Notes: generated by a model from the sequence alone, not told the origin. Positions 35,641 to 47,710 are shown, counted from the stretch's first letter. The stretch: 64,000 nt of DNA from Agriotes lineatus (GCA_940337035.1 CALNHX010002824.1:102736-166735); one strand, 5' to 3'. Translations and numbers: made by a program.

Positions 35641-37517
35641 TGTACGTTTTCCTATAACTGGGCTCAAAATTCACGTGAGGGACTCACGAGCAACTCAAAA
35701 TCAACCCCTATAGTCTTAGTTGTTTCGGTAAATAATATAGAAATTTCTTAGGAACATTCGGTTGACTATTACCAACCAATTCAAACTACAACCGTGGCTC
35801 ATAATGGAAAGAGTATTTATAATATTACGTCATGGTTAATGCTGTATTAAAGCTAATGGCAATTCTGAATTATTTTACTGAAAATAATGTAATTGTTATT
35901 TATGTACCAAGGGTGTAAAAAGGCATTTACGGCCCGTGGCGTTGCCGTGGGCTCAAACACGACAAGGACCATAAACCCTAGTTACCCACGAAGTGCATAG
36001 AACATTTTAGGTGCAGATCGGAATATTCATAATTTAAACCAGATTTATGCTTTGTATAAATGTTGGCAACCTACGATGCCACTAATTGTCACTACATATC
36101 AAACCGACAAACAAGACAGTAACCGGACAGTAAAGCGACACAGTACGCCTCCAAAAAAAGTTATAAAGTGACCAAATATTTCGCCCATCGTACATAAATA
36201 GTTATTTGTTTCATTAGTACAAAAAATGCATGATTTCGGGACAAGTAAGACAGATCGCCGGACGACGCGCAGCCGAGTCCGGCGAGTCTTACGCGTTACG
36301 ATTTTTTCTCGAACTAATCATAAATTCGGTAATATGACTTATTATTTAGAATCAAACATTGTAGGTTATATTGTAGAACTGTCATGACGCAAATAAACAA
36401 TTACTATACGGGGAAATTAAACAACAACGACGGCGATTGCCGAATATTGACGAAGCATTTGTTTTTTATTTGAAATTTACCATGTAAAACCCTATCTTGC
36501 GTCCATTTTTGAACTAGTGCAAATATGAATCGAAAAGTGTACAGTTGCCAAGGTAATTGGTGAACATCCCGAAATGACTTTTTATACAAACTTATTCGAC
36601 AATATGGCGTCTTATTCGTGTGGTTGGAGAAAAAATATTTATCTGTCGTATCTAAAGTACATCTAGCGAATATTCAACTCTAGCGCTTAAAATTCCATTA
36701 CAATGGATTTAGTTTCAAAGTGACTCAGTTATTAGACTAAATTAGGCGTTACCCCACTTTTCGTTTCAACTATATGGTTTGAAGGTGTGCTATAATGCTA
36801 TTAAATAATAAATATGTACTGTTCGTGACTGTGCCCTTATTTAATTTAAAAGAAGTAAATTAAAATTTTTGAAATTTCAAAAACATTGCAACTTGCATTA
36901 AACATAAATAGAAACTGTCCAAGCGTTCGGTAAGGTAAGTAACAAAAAACCGTGGTGGGTTTATTATGAACTGGTAAAACAAGTTTCAAGTACGACAACC
37001 CGGCAATTCTCTATCTGCGTCGAATAAATCAGTCAAACAGAGATAGCATCAAAAATACTCTTAAATATATGTGTTTACTTTACTGCGAACAAACCAGTAA
37101 TGCAGAAGAGGATGCCAATAGCTTGACATCGCATGGCTTAACTAGCACCGCTAACAACCTGGAGTTGTACCTATATTGCTAGACGTACCCCACACACATG
37201 CTCCAGCCGTATTTCACATGAAAGTATCAAAATATTGCAAAATACTTGTAATTATTTATAGAACATTCAATTATTTATGAAATGCCAATAACAAGCATAC
37301 TAAATAGATATTCATCTACTCAGTAATATCACTTTATGCAATTACTTCAAGTTCAACAATATACAAAAATAGATTAGCAGTTAACTTCTTTGACCTACGA
37401 CGTTCATTTCATGAAGTAGTTTTGGCCATTAAATTGTATTATTAACTACTACTACCAAAGTGCCATGTAGTCAATACTGGCACTTTTATGTAATAGTTTA
37501 AAAGTACCGCAGTAACC
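35641..37517. other. Intergenic, one GC-core hairpin
   Basis: No gene seen. A hairpin of MITE type lies at 36245-36292 (GTAAGAC and GTCTTAC arms around cgccgga/tccggcg). The last 80 bases precede the receptor ATG without an obvious TATA box. Confidence 0.45.
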
Positions 37518-38756
37518 ATGAAAAAATGCAGATGCAATATAAGAAGTGCAACTGTTTTATCTGGAATTAACAATATTCTAGGATTGCTCGTACCGTATCA
37601 ATATCCAAATTTTGAACGTCCAATGGGACTGCAATTTAAAACCTACAGTATTACACTCACGAGTATAATAACTGGAATTGCGGTATATTGCTGGATTCTT
37701 AAACTGCTCATTGTTTACGAACATGAACGTTCTACGATATTGGTGGCTGACTCGATAGAAACATTTTTATTAATTTTACTAAACTGGACCTGCGTATTAT
37801 GGACTGTGTTTTTAAAACAACATGTAAAGGATGAACTAGTTGAAAAGGTATGCGAAATCGAGACGGAATTACATTCTTGTACTGGAGTCCAAGAACAATT
37901 ATCGAAATATATTAAGTGGGAGACACTGTCGATTTGTATTTTCTTTTTTCTGATGAGCTGGGCGGGCAGTATCCTCTTTCTTTTATTATTTGGACTTTAC
38001 CCGGAAATGTACTACGTATGGAAATATGTACAGCAGTATATCGGAATAATAGGAGTATTGCAACTTTATAATTTCAACGCATACTTAAAAAATTACTTTC
38101 AGAGCATTAATTTACTGCTAAGGAAAAAAAAGCTTTGTCAAGCTAGTTTCATTATTTCTGCCAGCAATGTAAATTCAGTACATATTGTTAAAAAACAACT
38201 GTGTATACAACACATACGAAAATTGTCAAAGTTGTATGATACATTGTGTGATGTTGCTTCTATAATGAATTCTATTTATGGATACCCAATATTAACGTTA
38301 CTGACATATATTATTGTAAGGATCGTTGTGTCCATTAATGTTACGATTGTCTATTATGAATCAAAAACTGTTGCTTGCGTAACTGCTGCATGGACTTTCA
38401 TGACACTGGTGAGTAGCAGTTTTGGATTTGTATTGCTCCCAAACATTTTTATAATTTTTAAGGCATTGGTATTTACGCTTATTACTTCTTGCGATTATGT
38501 TGCCAAACAACCTCAGAGAACGGCCACACTATGCTGCAAATTACTACTGGAATTTCCTATACGTAATGTTAATTTCGAAGAATTACAGTTACGCGAAGAA
38601 ATTTACTTGTTCGTACAGCAAATAATGCACCAACAACCTAGTTTTTCCGCAGCAGGATTTTTTAATTTAAATTTTGGTTCACTATTATCCACCTTCAGTA
38701 CTATTACATCATATACTGTTATTTTACTCACTACATGTATTCAATTTGATTCATAG
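37518..38756 (+). CDS. Gustatory receptor, complete single-exon gene
   Basis: A 412-residue seven-helix protein of the insect gustatory receptor family (7tm_7), expected in the plasma membrane of taste neurons with a cytoplasmic N-terminus. Hydrophobic segments fall at about 45-65, 80-98, 135-160, 168-188, 255-280, 285-320 and 385-407. The C-terminus has Phe-Ser-Ala-Ala-Gly-Phe-Phe then a Ser-Tyr-x5-Leu-x-x-x-x-Gln-Phe ending that matches the family's TYhhhhhQF signature. The frame is open from ATG to stop with no intron, and the length fits. The ligand cannot be told. Confidence 0.85.
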   Translation: MKKCRCNIRSATVLSGINNILGLLVPYQYPNFERPMGLQFKTYSITLTSIITGIAVYCWILKLLIVYEHERSTILVADSIETFLLILLNWTCVLWTVFLKQHVKDELVEKVCEIETELHSCTGVQEQLSKYIKWETLSICIFFFLMSWAGSILFLLLFGLYPEMYYVWKYVQQYIGIIGVLQLYNFNAYLKNYFQSINLLLRKKKLCQASFIISASNVNSVHIVKKQLCIQHIRKLSKLYDTLCDVASIMNSIYGYPILTLLTYIIVRIVVSINVTIVYYESKTVACVTAAWTFMTLVSSSFGFVLLPNIFIIFKALVFTLITSCDYVAKQPQRTATLCCKLLLEFPIRNVNFEELQLREEIYLFVQQIMHQQPSFSAAGFFNLNFGSLLSTFSTITSYTVILLTTCIQFDS

Positions 38757-39177
38757 TAAAATATAGATACCATTACTTGGTAATTGTTTTATTTCCACCA
38801 CTAAGACGAATAACACATATACACTTTCGTTATATAGCAAGGTTGGAGGGTGCAGGATTCTACTAAAAAATTGTATTTTTACTGTTACTGCTGTTTTACA
38901 AGGGCTCTCCTCTTTCTTTTGAGCCTAATTAGTAGTCCATATTTGTTCGGAAAAAATATCATTGTAAAATTTTATACCCACCTTTTGCAAGATTAATGCA
39001 AGCGGCAGCTTAAAAAAATATTTTGGCATTCTTAAAATATACCCATTATTAGTAATCAATTTTCCCAGAAATGATAAAATTTAATAATGAACATTTTCGA
39101 GTATATATTACAATTTCAAACGGAGATTAAACCGTTAAGAATGCTTTTATGAATTGAATGAGTTGTTGAATGACAAG
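38757..39177. other. 3' flank of receptor gene
   Basis: AT-rich DNA; no gene or repeat supported. Confidence 0.4.
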
Positions 39178-39509
39178 TAATAATAATAAAAATAATAATA
39201 ATAATGTTTATTTAGCATAATATAATCACTAAGGTTTCAATATAATAATTAATTAACAAAAACATGAAAAAAAAGAAGTATATATGGGTATATACATCAA
39301 TCAATGCATATGCTCAAATGGAAAAGGATCAGTTCAGCCGTTTTTTACCTTTCCCATAACAAATTACATAAATAATGGTAAATAGCAAATAAAAGCGTGC
39401 ATTATTAAACTTTCTGGAGATCGCACAATTAATTGAGCTCTGAATGCTTTACGAAATTTAAAAACAGTAAGCTGCAAAAATGCAAATATAATAGATATTT
39501 ATGCATTAA

Positions 39510-39617
39510 GGGAGATATGAATATGTTTTTTCCCTGAGGTTGACATGTGTTACAGACCGAGGGGCTCTGGCCCGAGGTCTGTAAGTCAACCGAAGGTAAA
39601 GAACATGAATATCTCCC
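39510..39617. repeat. Foldback hairpin (MITE-like)
   Basis: Arms 'gggagatatgaatatg' and its complement enclose a second stem (acagaccgag...ctcggtctgt-like) with a GC core. Inserted in the 3' part of the LINE. Confidence 0.65.
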
Positions 39618-39870
39618 GTGGTGGATACAATACTTTATCTACTACCATATTCGTAAAAATAGTATGAAATTTCAAAATGTCATAACGACATTTAAAATTA
39701 GAATATGTAAGTAACATCAAGGATTGCCTCATTGTATGGTTGCTAAGACGTTAATTGTAGTTGCTTTGTTACCATGAGTTTGAGGGAGAAATAATTTGAC
39801 AAGTCCCTTGGGGGTTATGAGTAGCTTTTCATATTTTGTTTCTATGACGAAAATGTACAATATAATGTTG

Positions 39871-40572
39871 CTAGTAGATAAAAGAATGAATTAACTTAGG
39901 AGCTACGTATTCAAAGCAGCCCTCAAATTTCGTTGTCAAATGCTTTGGTATAGAAGAAAGCTCGTTGCTTCTTAAATTAATATTGGTCAATTGTACTTCT
40001 GAACGCTTGATTAGAAGGTTATATGGATATGAAGGCTCCTTTGATTTTATAATTTTAAACAGCATTGTGCCAAATAACAACATAAATCTATACTCTATCT
40101 TTAGAATATTTAAGCTAATATAGTGTGGAGTAACATGGTCCCTATAAGGAATTAAGAATAAAAACCCCAAGCAACAATTTTGTATTATTTGTAACTTGTT
40201 CTGCATATTGTTGGTAAGAAAGTTGTAATACATACTGCTTCCGTAGTCAAGATAACTTAAAATAAGTGAATTGCTTAGATTCCACTTCACATGTTGTGGT
40301 AGTACATATTTACATTTCCACAATGCTTTTAGATACCTGTCTGATAGGTAATTACAAAACCATTGTAAAGTTCTTGGACTGATTCCGTAGTACTGTAACT
40401 TGGCTAGTAACAATTCTTGGTTAATAACGTCAAAAGCCTTACTGTAATCGAGGAGAAGTAAATAGGTAACTTCGGATTTATCCATGTTGCGAGCAATATC
40501 CGTTGTTATTCTTAGCATAGCAGTAGTTGTGCTGAACTTATTCCGGAATCCTGATTGCGCGTTAGGTAACAA
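39871..40572 (-). pseudogene. LINE reverse transcriptase with internal deletion
   Basis: The frame starts within the fingers-palm region: Gln-Ser-Gly-Phe-Arg and Leu-Leu-Leu-Asp-Tyr-Ser-Lys-Ala-Phe-Asp. It then jumps after Tyr-Leu-Ser-Asp-Arg directly into the thumb (Ser-Tyr-Leu-Asp-Tyr-Gly). The Tyr-x-Asp-Asp active site is missing, so it cannot polymerise. The deletion kept the frame, giving a 233-codon open stretch. Confidence 0.8.
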
Positions 40573-40832
40573 GCCGTTTAAGAAGATATGCTGAGTTAAA
40601 AAAATATTAACTACTTTTTCAAGTACTTTGGATAAAGTGGGCAGTATGGATGTCTTTTAAGTCTTTTGCTGTAGGTAACTTTGGCAGAGGGTTAATAATT
40701 GCTTTCTTCCATAATAGAGGTACAGTTCCACTTTCAAGTGAGAGATTGATAATATTTGAATGTTAGAGTTTTGTTGTAGCGTGATTTTTTTTTCATGATA
40801 GTTTTAGCGTCACTAGGATTTTTGAAAATAAC

Positions 40833-41350
40833 TTACACAGGGCGCGCCTTTCCCGAAATTGGTTTTCCAATCCGGTAAACTTGCAACGGCAGAATGTTGA
40901 CGTTAGGTAACTTTTTTATACTATTAGTAACAATATCTTTATCATGAGTTATACAGCTATTTTTATCAACAGCCTCAGACTCGTTAATATTATAAATAAT
41001 TATATTGGCTGACCTTTTATTACGCTCATTAATTTCATCTATTAAATTTTTAATTGTAGCCCTTTGGATTTCTGTCACAGACGTTGTTTTTTGTTTTAAA
41101 GTCTCAATTTCAGTTGATAGTTTTTCAATCAACGTTTTCAATTCAGAAATTACATGTTTATTAGAAGTGCCATTATCACAATGGAAAGTGGGCCGGTATT
41201 TGCTATCACTCGAGACCAGCAGTTGAAAATCGATACGGGTAATACCCGAACAGGCAGAGTGTAATGGAATTCGACACTTATCACAAACACAAATTACCTT
41301 TTTTTCAGAAGCAAGGGGCTTGCTGCAGGCACCACAATTTTTTATTCAAG
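40833..41350 (-). pseudogene. LINE ORF1 fragment (PHD finger, coiled coil, RRM-like)
   Basis: Cys-x-x-Cys and Cys-x-x-Cys-x4-His patterns near 41340-41240 precede a Lys/Glu/Thr-rich coiled coil and then Ile-Ile-Ile-Tyr-Asn-Ile with Val-Tyr-Arg-Ile-Gly-Lys, the nucleic-acid-binding part of Jockey/CR1-type ORF1. The first codons carry a stop (Met-Pro-stop near 41350). Confidence 0.6.
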
Positions 41351-41704
41351 GCATGATGATTTGTACCACTAAATATTAAGGAAAAACGTTATTACTAAGA
41401 TTTTTGTAACTAATTAATTCCGCGGTTTGACCCAATTAATTTCGCGGTTTGCTCTAATTAATCTTCATATGTACTACTGATTAATCACATATGAAGTTTG
41501 ATATGTGCTACTGATTAAATTACGCGGTGGCCATTTTTAATTTGCTTCCGGAATTACGAGGCGGCCATTTTCAATTTTCGCGCGAATATTTGAATTTGAA
41601 ATTTCACAGATTTTTTTCTAAGTTCAATTTTTTTAATTTAAACTTCCCGGGGTGTCGTCCGTCTTTGTTTTCTCGCTTTTATTTAATTTAAAAAAGCTAT
41701 TTAC

Positions 41705-41783
41705 GTCGGACCCCAGCTGAATTTGAACCAGCGATCACAGTATTACAAGTCTAAGGCGTGGTCAACTGAGCCACCCAGACAGC
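41705..41783 (-). pseudogene. tRNA-like fossil (Thr-type), left arm
   Basis: On the - strand: 'gtctgggtggctcagttg' as acceptor and D-arm, 'gacttgtaat' as a possible TGT anticodon, and a good T-arm 'gctgg-ttcaaat-tcagc'. The acceptor strands do not pair, so it cannot be a working tRNA. Confidence 0.45.
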
Positions 41784-42739
41784 GTACCTAAATGCGATTA
41801 AAACTTTAACAGTTGCGTGCGGGTTCGACGTCGAGCTTCCTTGTTGTAAACAAACTATTTTTTGAGAAATATGTTTTATAAGAATGGAATTGCATAGTCT
41901 GTGGTGTTAAACGAGGGGTAGTAATTTAAAAAAAGTGATTTTGCGATTGGATGTGGCATAATTAATTATTTTATAATTTGTGCCTGCTATATGGATGGAT
42001 TAACGAGATTCTCATTGTCCCTACCTACTATATAGATGGAAATTTCCGATCGGTCGGCGATAAGAGGTAAAGGCAGATCGTAAATTTAAAAACGAGTTAC
42101 AAATTTGATTTTAATATATTCCTGAAATACTAAGTATGAAAAGGTCTCATATAATATTATTAAATTATTTATAAAACCACAGCTATTATCCATTTTTCAT
42201 ATTTGAAATGCTAGAATATGATTAATTTTATGCTGCTATGCGTAATTACAAAAGACATTATAGCCCCGAGCTTTCTATTTGTCATTCTCAATTGGCCTAA
42301 CAGGTCGCTGCCTGTCGGCGTTCAGCTCTTTGGTCGTTTAAACATCCTTGGAGACGATTTTGCATTGTTCGTCACGGAATACGATAACATGAACAAGAAG
42401 ATAATACGTATTGCTTGAGTAAGAAAGAGAGAAACATAAAAATTCGTCGTCGGTATTCATATTTGCTGTAAAGGGCAACTGTCGGAATCCACAAGTTGAA
42501 CGTATCGTTATAATTTCCTCTATTTCGTACTACCAAATTTCATAAAAGTATAAAAACTGCATCTTGTTTTTCCAACAAATCGGTGCAGGTTTGATGGCAC
42601 GACGGTCTTTTTAATTTGTAACACTGAGATTGACATGTTTGGTTTTTATTTTATAAGTAAGCGTCTGAAATTGTGTCATTATATCGATCAAAACTGTATT
42701 TTAGTTTTAAAAATTCCAGTATAAATACAAACGGACGAA

Positions 42740-43915
42740 AATAAAAACGCAATTGACTACAAGGTAACATAATTTTGAATAAAAACACACAATTTTGTTG
42801 AAAAAATGTTCTGTTTCACTTAAAATTTTACAAAACTGACATCATGTTACTTGAAATTATACAAAATATATATATGTTGGCCACAAATTAACATAAATTT
42901 GCTTTAACTTGTTGCAGTTTTAGTAAGATTTGAATAAAAACACACAATTTCGCTGAAAAATGTTCTGGTCCACATCATCTCACATAAATTTTTACAAAAA
43001 CTGACATCATGTCACTTGAAATTATACAAAAAACGATGTTTTTACTCAACATACGACGAAAATTGAAGAAAAATCACGCATTACACATCATCTCACATAA
43101 ATTTTTACAAAAGCGACAGCATGTTACATAAACTATGCATAATTTTGCAAATGTTTTACACTTTTTTATAAAATGCATCGCTCAAAATTAAAAGAAATCG
43201 CAATTTCGTTGAAAAAATCTACTACCACAATCATTTCGATAAATAAAATTCAAAAATTCTTATACTTTTGATGGAAATATATGTATGTTGACCACAAATT
43301 AACATAATTTTTGAATAAAAACGCTCAATTCGTTGAAAAAAAATGTTCTGACACCATCAAAACACGCAATTTCATTGAAAAATCTTCTACCACAAGCATC
43401 TCGATAAGCAAAATTTTAGTTACGTAGGCTTATTGTTTATTTTTATTACGAAAATTAACTCAAAATTGAACAAAAATCACACAATTACACATCTCACATA
43501 AATTTTTACAAAAATCGACATCATGTCACATAAATTATACAAAAAATGACATTTTAATTCAACACACGATGAAAATTTTATAAAAATCACCCAATTACAC
43601 ATTATCTCACATACATTTTTACAAAAACTGACATCATGTCACTTGAAATTATACAAAATATATATATGTTGACCACAAATTAACATAAATTTGAATAAAA
43701 ACAAGTAATTTCGTTGAAAAAATGTTCTGGTTCCGTCATTTTACTTAAAATTTTACAAAACTGCCATCATATCACTTGAAATTATACAAAATATATGTAT
43801 GTTGATCACAAATTAACATAAACCTGAATAAAACACACAATCTCGTTGAAAAATTTGCACATGTTTTACACGTTTTATAAAATGTATCGCACAAAATTAA
43901 AAGAAATCACAATTT
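42740..43915. repeat. Internal repeat tract, left arm
   Basis: Repeated, diverged units with phrases such as 'acatcatgtcacttgaaattatac', 'accacaaattaacataa' and 'acaatttcgttgaaaaaa' recur at irregular spacing of roughly 130-250 bases. Mirrored at 46540-47710. No coding capacity. Confidence 0.8.
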
Positions 43916-43920
43916 TTAAA

Positions 43921-44733
43921 TTATATCACGCCATTATGAAATCGTAGATTGATTTTTTTTTGAAATTTTACACTTTGTAACTGTAAAATAACTTCAAATA
44001 CTAATATTTTAGCTTTAGATTTTGTAATTATTGCAGATTCGTGAAAAACAAAAGCAGAGTAGAAATAAAAAGACGCCGCTTTTCTGACTGAACCTTTTTG
44101 ATGTGGACTTTGATGAGTAGCTGGTGTTTTTAATTTATATTCTAAATGGGGCTCGCAGTTATCAGTTTCCATTTCGGTTTTTCCTGTAGTATCAGTCAGG
44201 GCTGGCTTCTTTTGCTGTTTAGGTTTAGTTAGCAACACTTGAGCAACGTTAATGCCTTTGATGTAATCAGCAATCTGTAGGCGTCCGGGTGGATTATTAG
44301 TTTTTCGAGGCCTCAGAGTGTCGTGAACTAAATCGACTATGTTAGACATCGGTAAAATTTCACCCTATATAGTACAAGTACCCTTGTGATCCCAGCTCAC
44401 ATCATTTGAGGCACTCAAAATGCGTAGGTAAACTTCAGACTTTTTCTTAAAAGTTTTGGGAAGTGTAGATAAAATAACGGCATTTGATAGGCTGTTACTG
44501 GTTGATTCAATAGGTATTTTGATTGGCTGCCGTGCCTGGTTTGTGAAATGAAGGAATCTCTGTAAGACTTGGTTGTACTGACCCCATTTATCGTGATCAG
44601 TTAATTTGGACTTTAAAACTTTTTGCATTTCGTTATCAAGCTGTGATAATATATTTTTCTCCGTATTCTCGCTAGACTTAAGACGTTGGACAAATTCCGG
44701 CGATACAATCAACATCTTTCGCTCTTGGTCCAT
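43921..44733 (-). pseudogene. Unknown element gene, left-arm copy (broken)
   Basis: Inverted copy of the gene at 45725-46531, from ATG 44733. It carries changes, including a stop in the segment after His-Lys-Gly (about 44363) that splits it into two frames; the right-arm copy reads through there. The remainder aligns residue by residue. Confidence 0.75.
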
Positions 44734-44831
44734 TTTAGTCGAAAAGGAGCTCAGTCGTTTGTTCTGGTAGAGCCGTCGTGAATAAACTAACTTAAAATCA
44801 AGACTTTCATAATAAATATATAAAAACAATA

Positions 44832-44913
44832 TGGCAGGTACGGGAATCGAACCCGTATTCTCTCTCGAGATCAGAGCTTAAATCCAACGCCTTAACCATT
44901 CGGCCAACCTGCC
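44832..44913 (-). tRNA. tRNA-Leu (UAA), left arm
   Basis: An 82-base class II tRNA with perfect acceptor pairing GGCAGGT/ACCTGCC, loop TTTAAGC with anticodon TAA, a long variable arm (ctcgagagag) and T-arm ACGGG-TTCGATT-CCCGT. A T-run follows (44827 downward), as expected for Pol III termination. It lies between the palindrome centre and the unknown gene. Confidence 0.92.
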
Positions 44914-45543
44914 TCCTCTGTATAAACGAGCACTCTCTGCATAATTAAGAAAACATCTAGTTTAAAACCCTTCTATTTGCAATTTAAAACAATATTTCAT
45001 ATAAATTAAGCCATGTACAAATTTCGAAACTGGGTTTGATATATATTTTATCGAAAGACTTGACCCTAAGCTGCCGTTTTATTACTATTTGTCGTAATTC
45101 GTCATCGCTGAATTTACAAGAGCCAACCTGTCTGCTGTGTGACGCACGCAATGTATCCACCCCTTTTTATTTTAAAATTTGTAAAACCAGAGGCCCAGGA
45201 TGCTGCCGCACCAGGTAAGAGAGTACAATGGTTTAAAACGAGTTAGTGCGGCATCAGTCGGGCCTCTGGTTTTATAAAATTTTAAAATAAAAAGGAATGG
45301 ATACATTGCGTGCGTCACACAGCAGACAGGTTGGCTCTTGTAAATTCAGCGATGACGAATTACGACAAATAGTAATAAAACGGCAGCTTAGGGTCAAGTC
45401 TTTCGATAAAATATATATCAAACCCAGTTTCGAAATTTGTACATGGCTTAATTTATATGAAATATTGTTTGAAATTGCAAATAGAAGGGTTTTAAACTAG
45501 ATGTTTTCTTAATTATGCAGAGAGTGCTCGTTTATACAGGGGA

Positions 45544-45625
45544 GGCAGGTTGGCCGAATGGTTTAGGCGTCCGATTTAAGCTCTGATCTCGAGAGAGAAT
45601 ACGGGTTCGATTCCCGTACCTGCCA
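45544..45625 (+). tRNA. tRNA-Leu (UAA), right arm
   Basis: Inverted partner of 44832-44913 with the same acceptor, anticodon TAA and T-arm. It differs by a few bases, including a C-T mismatch in the anticodon stem (tccga/tctga). TTTTTT follows at about 45631. Confidence 0.88.
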
Positions 45626-45724
45626 TATATTTTTTAATATATTTATTATGAAAGTCTTGATTTTAAGTTAGTTTATTCACGACGGCTCTACCAGAACAAA
45701 CGACTGAGCTCATTTTCGACTAAA

Positions 45725-46531
45725 ATGGACCAAGAGCGGAAGATGTTGATTGTATCGCCGGAATTTGTCCAACGTCTTAAGTCTAGCGAGAATACGGAGA
45801 AAAATATATTATCACAGCTTGATGACGAAATGCAAAAAGTTTTAAAGTCCAAATTAACTGATCGCGATAAATGGGGTCAGTACAACCAAGTCTTACAGAA
45901 ATTTCTTCATTTCACAAACCAGGCACGGCAGCCAATCAAAATACCTATTGAATCAACCAGTAACAGCCTATCAAATGCCGTTATTTTATCTACACTTCCC
46001 AAAACTTTTAAGAAAAAAGCTGAAGTTTTCCTACGCATTTTGAGTGCCTCAAGCGATGTGAGCTGGGATCACAAGGGTAACGTTACTATAAAGGGTGCAA
46101 TATTACCGATGTCTAACATAGTCGATTTAGTTCACGACACTCTGAGGCCTCGAAAAACTAATAATCCACCCGGACGCCTACAGTTTGCTGATTACATCAA
46201 AGGCATTAACGTTGCTCAAGTGTTGCTAACTAAACCTAAACAGCAAAAGAAGCCAGCCCTGACTGATACTACAGGAAAAACCGAAATGGAAACTGATAAC
46301 TGCGAGCCCCATTTAGAATATAAATTAAAAACACCAGCTACTCATCAAAGTCCACATCAAAAAGGTTCAGTCAGAAAAGCGGCGTCTTTTTATTTCTACT
46401 CTGCTTTTGTTTTTCACGAATCTGCAATAATTACAAAATCTAAAGCTAAAATATTAGTATTTGAAGTTATTTTACAGTTACAAAGTGTAAAATTTCAAAA
46501 AAAATCAATCTACGATTTCATAATGGCGTGA
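45725..46531 (+). CDS. Unknown protein of the palindromic element (268 aa)
   Basis: The frame starts at ATG 45725, 100 bases after the tRNA. The N-terminus has Ile-Val-Ser-Pro-Glu-Phe-Val, then Gln-Leu-Asp-Asp-Glu-Met, Lys-Trp-Gly-Gln-Tyr-Asn-Gln-Val-Leu-Gln, Leu-Pro-Lys-Thr-Phe, Ser-Asn-Ile-Val-Asp-Leu-Val-His-Asp-Thr-Leu-Arg, and Pro-Pro-Gly-Arg. These motifs occur together in repetitive uncharacterised proteins of many aquatic and terrestrial animals, but I cannot name the family or its role. The last 55 residues look like readthrough into non-coding DNA, and a spliced or earlier end is possible. The left-arm copy is broken. Confidence 0.55.
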   Translation: MDQERKMLIVSPEFVQRLKSSENTEKNILSQLDDEMQKVLKSKLTDRDKWGQYNQVLQKFLHFTNQARQPIKIPIESTSNSLSNAVILSTLPKTFKKKAEVFLRILSASSDVSWDHKGNVTIKGAILPMSNIVDLVHDTLRPRKTNNPPGRLQFADYIKGINVAQVLLTKPKQQKKPALTDTTGKTEMETDNCEPHLEYKLKTPATHQSPHQKGSVRKAASFYFYSAFVFHESAIITKSKAKILVFEVILQLQSVKFQKKSIYDFIMA

Positions 46532-46539
46532 TATAATTT

Positions 46540-47710
46540 AAAAATTGTGATTTCTTTTAATTTTGTGCGATACATTTTATAAAAAGTGTAAAACATGTGC
46601 AAATTTTTCAACGAGATTGTGTGTTTTATTCAGGTTTATGTTAATTTGTGATCAACATACATATATTTTGTATAATTTCAAGTGATATGATGGCAGTTTT
46701 GTAAAATTTTAAGTAAAATGACGGGGCCAGAACATTTTTTCAACGAAATTACTTGTTTTTATTCAAATTTATGTTAATTTGTGGTCAACATATATATATT
46801 TTGTATAATTTCAAGTGACATGATGTCAGTTTTTGTAAAAATGTATGTGAGATAATGTGTAATTGGGTGATTTTTATAAAATTTTCATCGTGTGTTGAAT
46901 TAAAATGTCATTTTTTGTATAATTTATGTGACATGATATCGATTTTTGTAAAAATTTATGTGAGATGTTGTGTAATTGTGTGATTTTTGTTCAATTTTGA
47001 GTTAATTTTCGTAATAAAAATGAACAATGAGCCTACGAGACTAAAATTTTGCTTTGCTTGTGGTAGAAAATTTTTCAATTAAATTGCGTGTTTTGATGGT
47101 GCCAGAACATTTTTTTCAACGAATTGAGGGTTTTTATTTAAAAATTATGTTAATTTGTGGTCAACATACATATATTTCCATCAAAAGTATAAGAATTTTT
47201 GAATTTTATTTATCGAACTGATTGTGGTAGTAGATTTTTTCAACGAAATTGCGATTTCTTTTAATTTTGAGCGATGCATTTTATAAACAAGTGTAAAACA
47301 TTTGCAAAATTATGCATAGTTTATGTAACATGCTGTCGATTTTCTAAAAATTTATGTGAGATGATGTGTAATGCGTGATTTTTCTTCAATTTTCGTCGTA
47401 TGTTGAGTAAAAACATCGTTTTTTGTATAATTTCAAGTGACATGATGTCAGTTTTTGTAAAAATTTATGTGAGATGATGTGGACCAGAACATTTTTCAGC
47501 GAAATTGTGTGTTTTTATTCAAATCTTACTAAAACTGCAACAAGTTAAAGCAAATTTATGGTAATTTGTGGTCAACATATATATATTTTGTATAATTTCA
47601 AGTAACATGATGTCAGTTTTGTAAAATTTTAAGTGAAACAGAACATTTTTTCAACGAAATTGTGTGTTTTTATTCAAAATTATGTTACTTTGTGGTCAAT
47701 TGCGTTTTTA
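46540..47710. repeat. Internal repeat tract, right arm
   Basis: Mirror of 42740-43915 with the same phrases in complement. Confidence 0.8.

Larger units (their letters stand above)
39178..41385 (-). mobile_element. LINE, internally deleted, - strand
   Basis: Reads right to left. At 41360-41200 there is a Cys/His-rich PHD-like finger frame, at 41141-40833 an ORF1 coiled coil with an RRM-like part, at 40572-39871 a reverse transcriptase remnant, and at 39215-39180 a (TTA)n-like tail expected at a LINE 3' end. ORF1 runs into ORF2 with most of the endonuclease missing. A hairpin MITE sits at 39510-39617 in the 3' part. Confidence 0.75.
41405..45209 (+). repeat. Left arm of giant inverted repeat
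   Basis: Inverse of 45244-49345. It lacks the extra 128-bp tandem units present near the outer end of the right arm. Confidence 0.85.

Noticed and set aside
41705..41783. Functional tRNA-Thr in the palindrome arms
   Set aside because: The T-arm is good but the acceptor strands do not pair, so it was recorded only as a fossil.
42218..42418. 66-codon frame present in both palindrome arms (also 48034-48234)
   Set aside because: Both copies are open, but the frame is short, matches nothing and sits in a conserved duplicate arm, so its conservation is explained by the recent duplication.
45297..45500. 67-codon ATG-started frame between the palindrome centre and the tRNA
   Set aside because: Its left-arm counterpart shows similar openness, but there is no motif, promoter or selection evidence.
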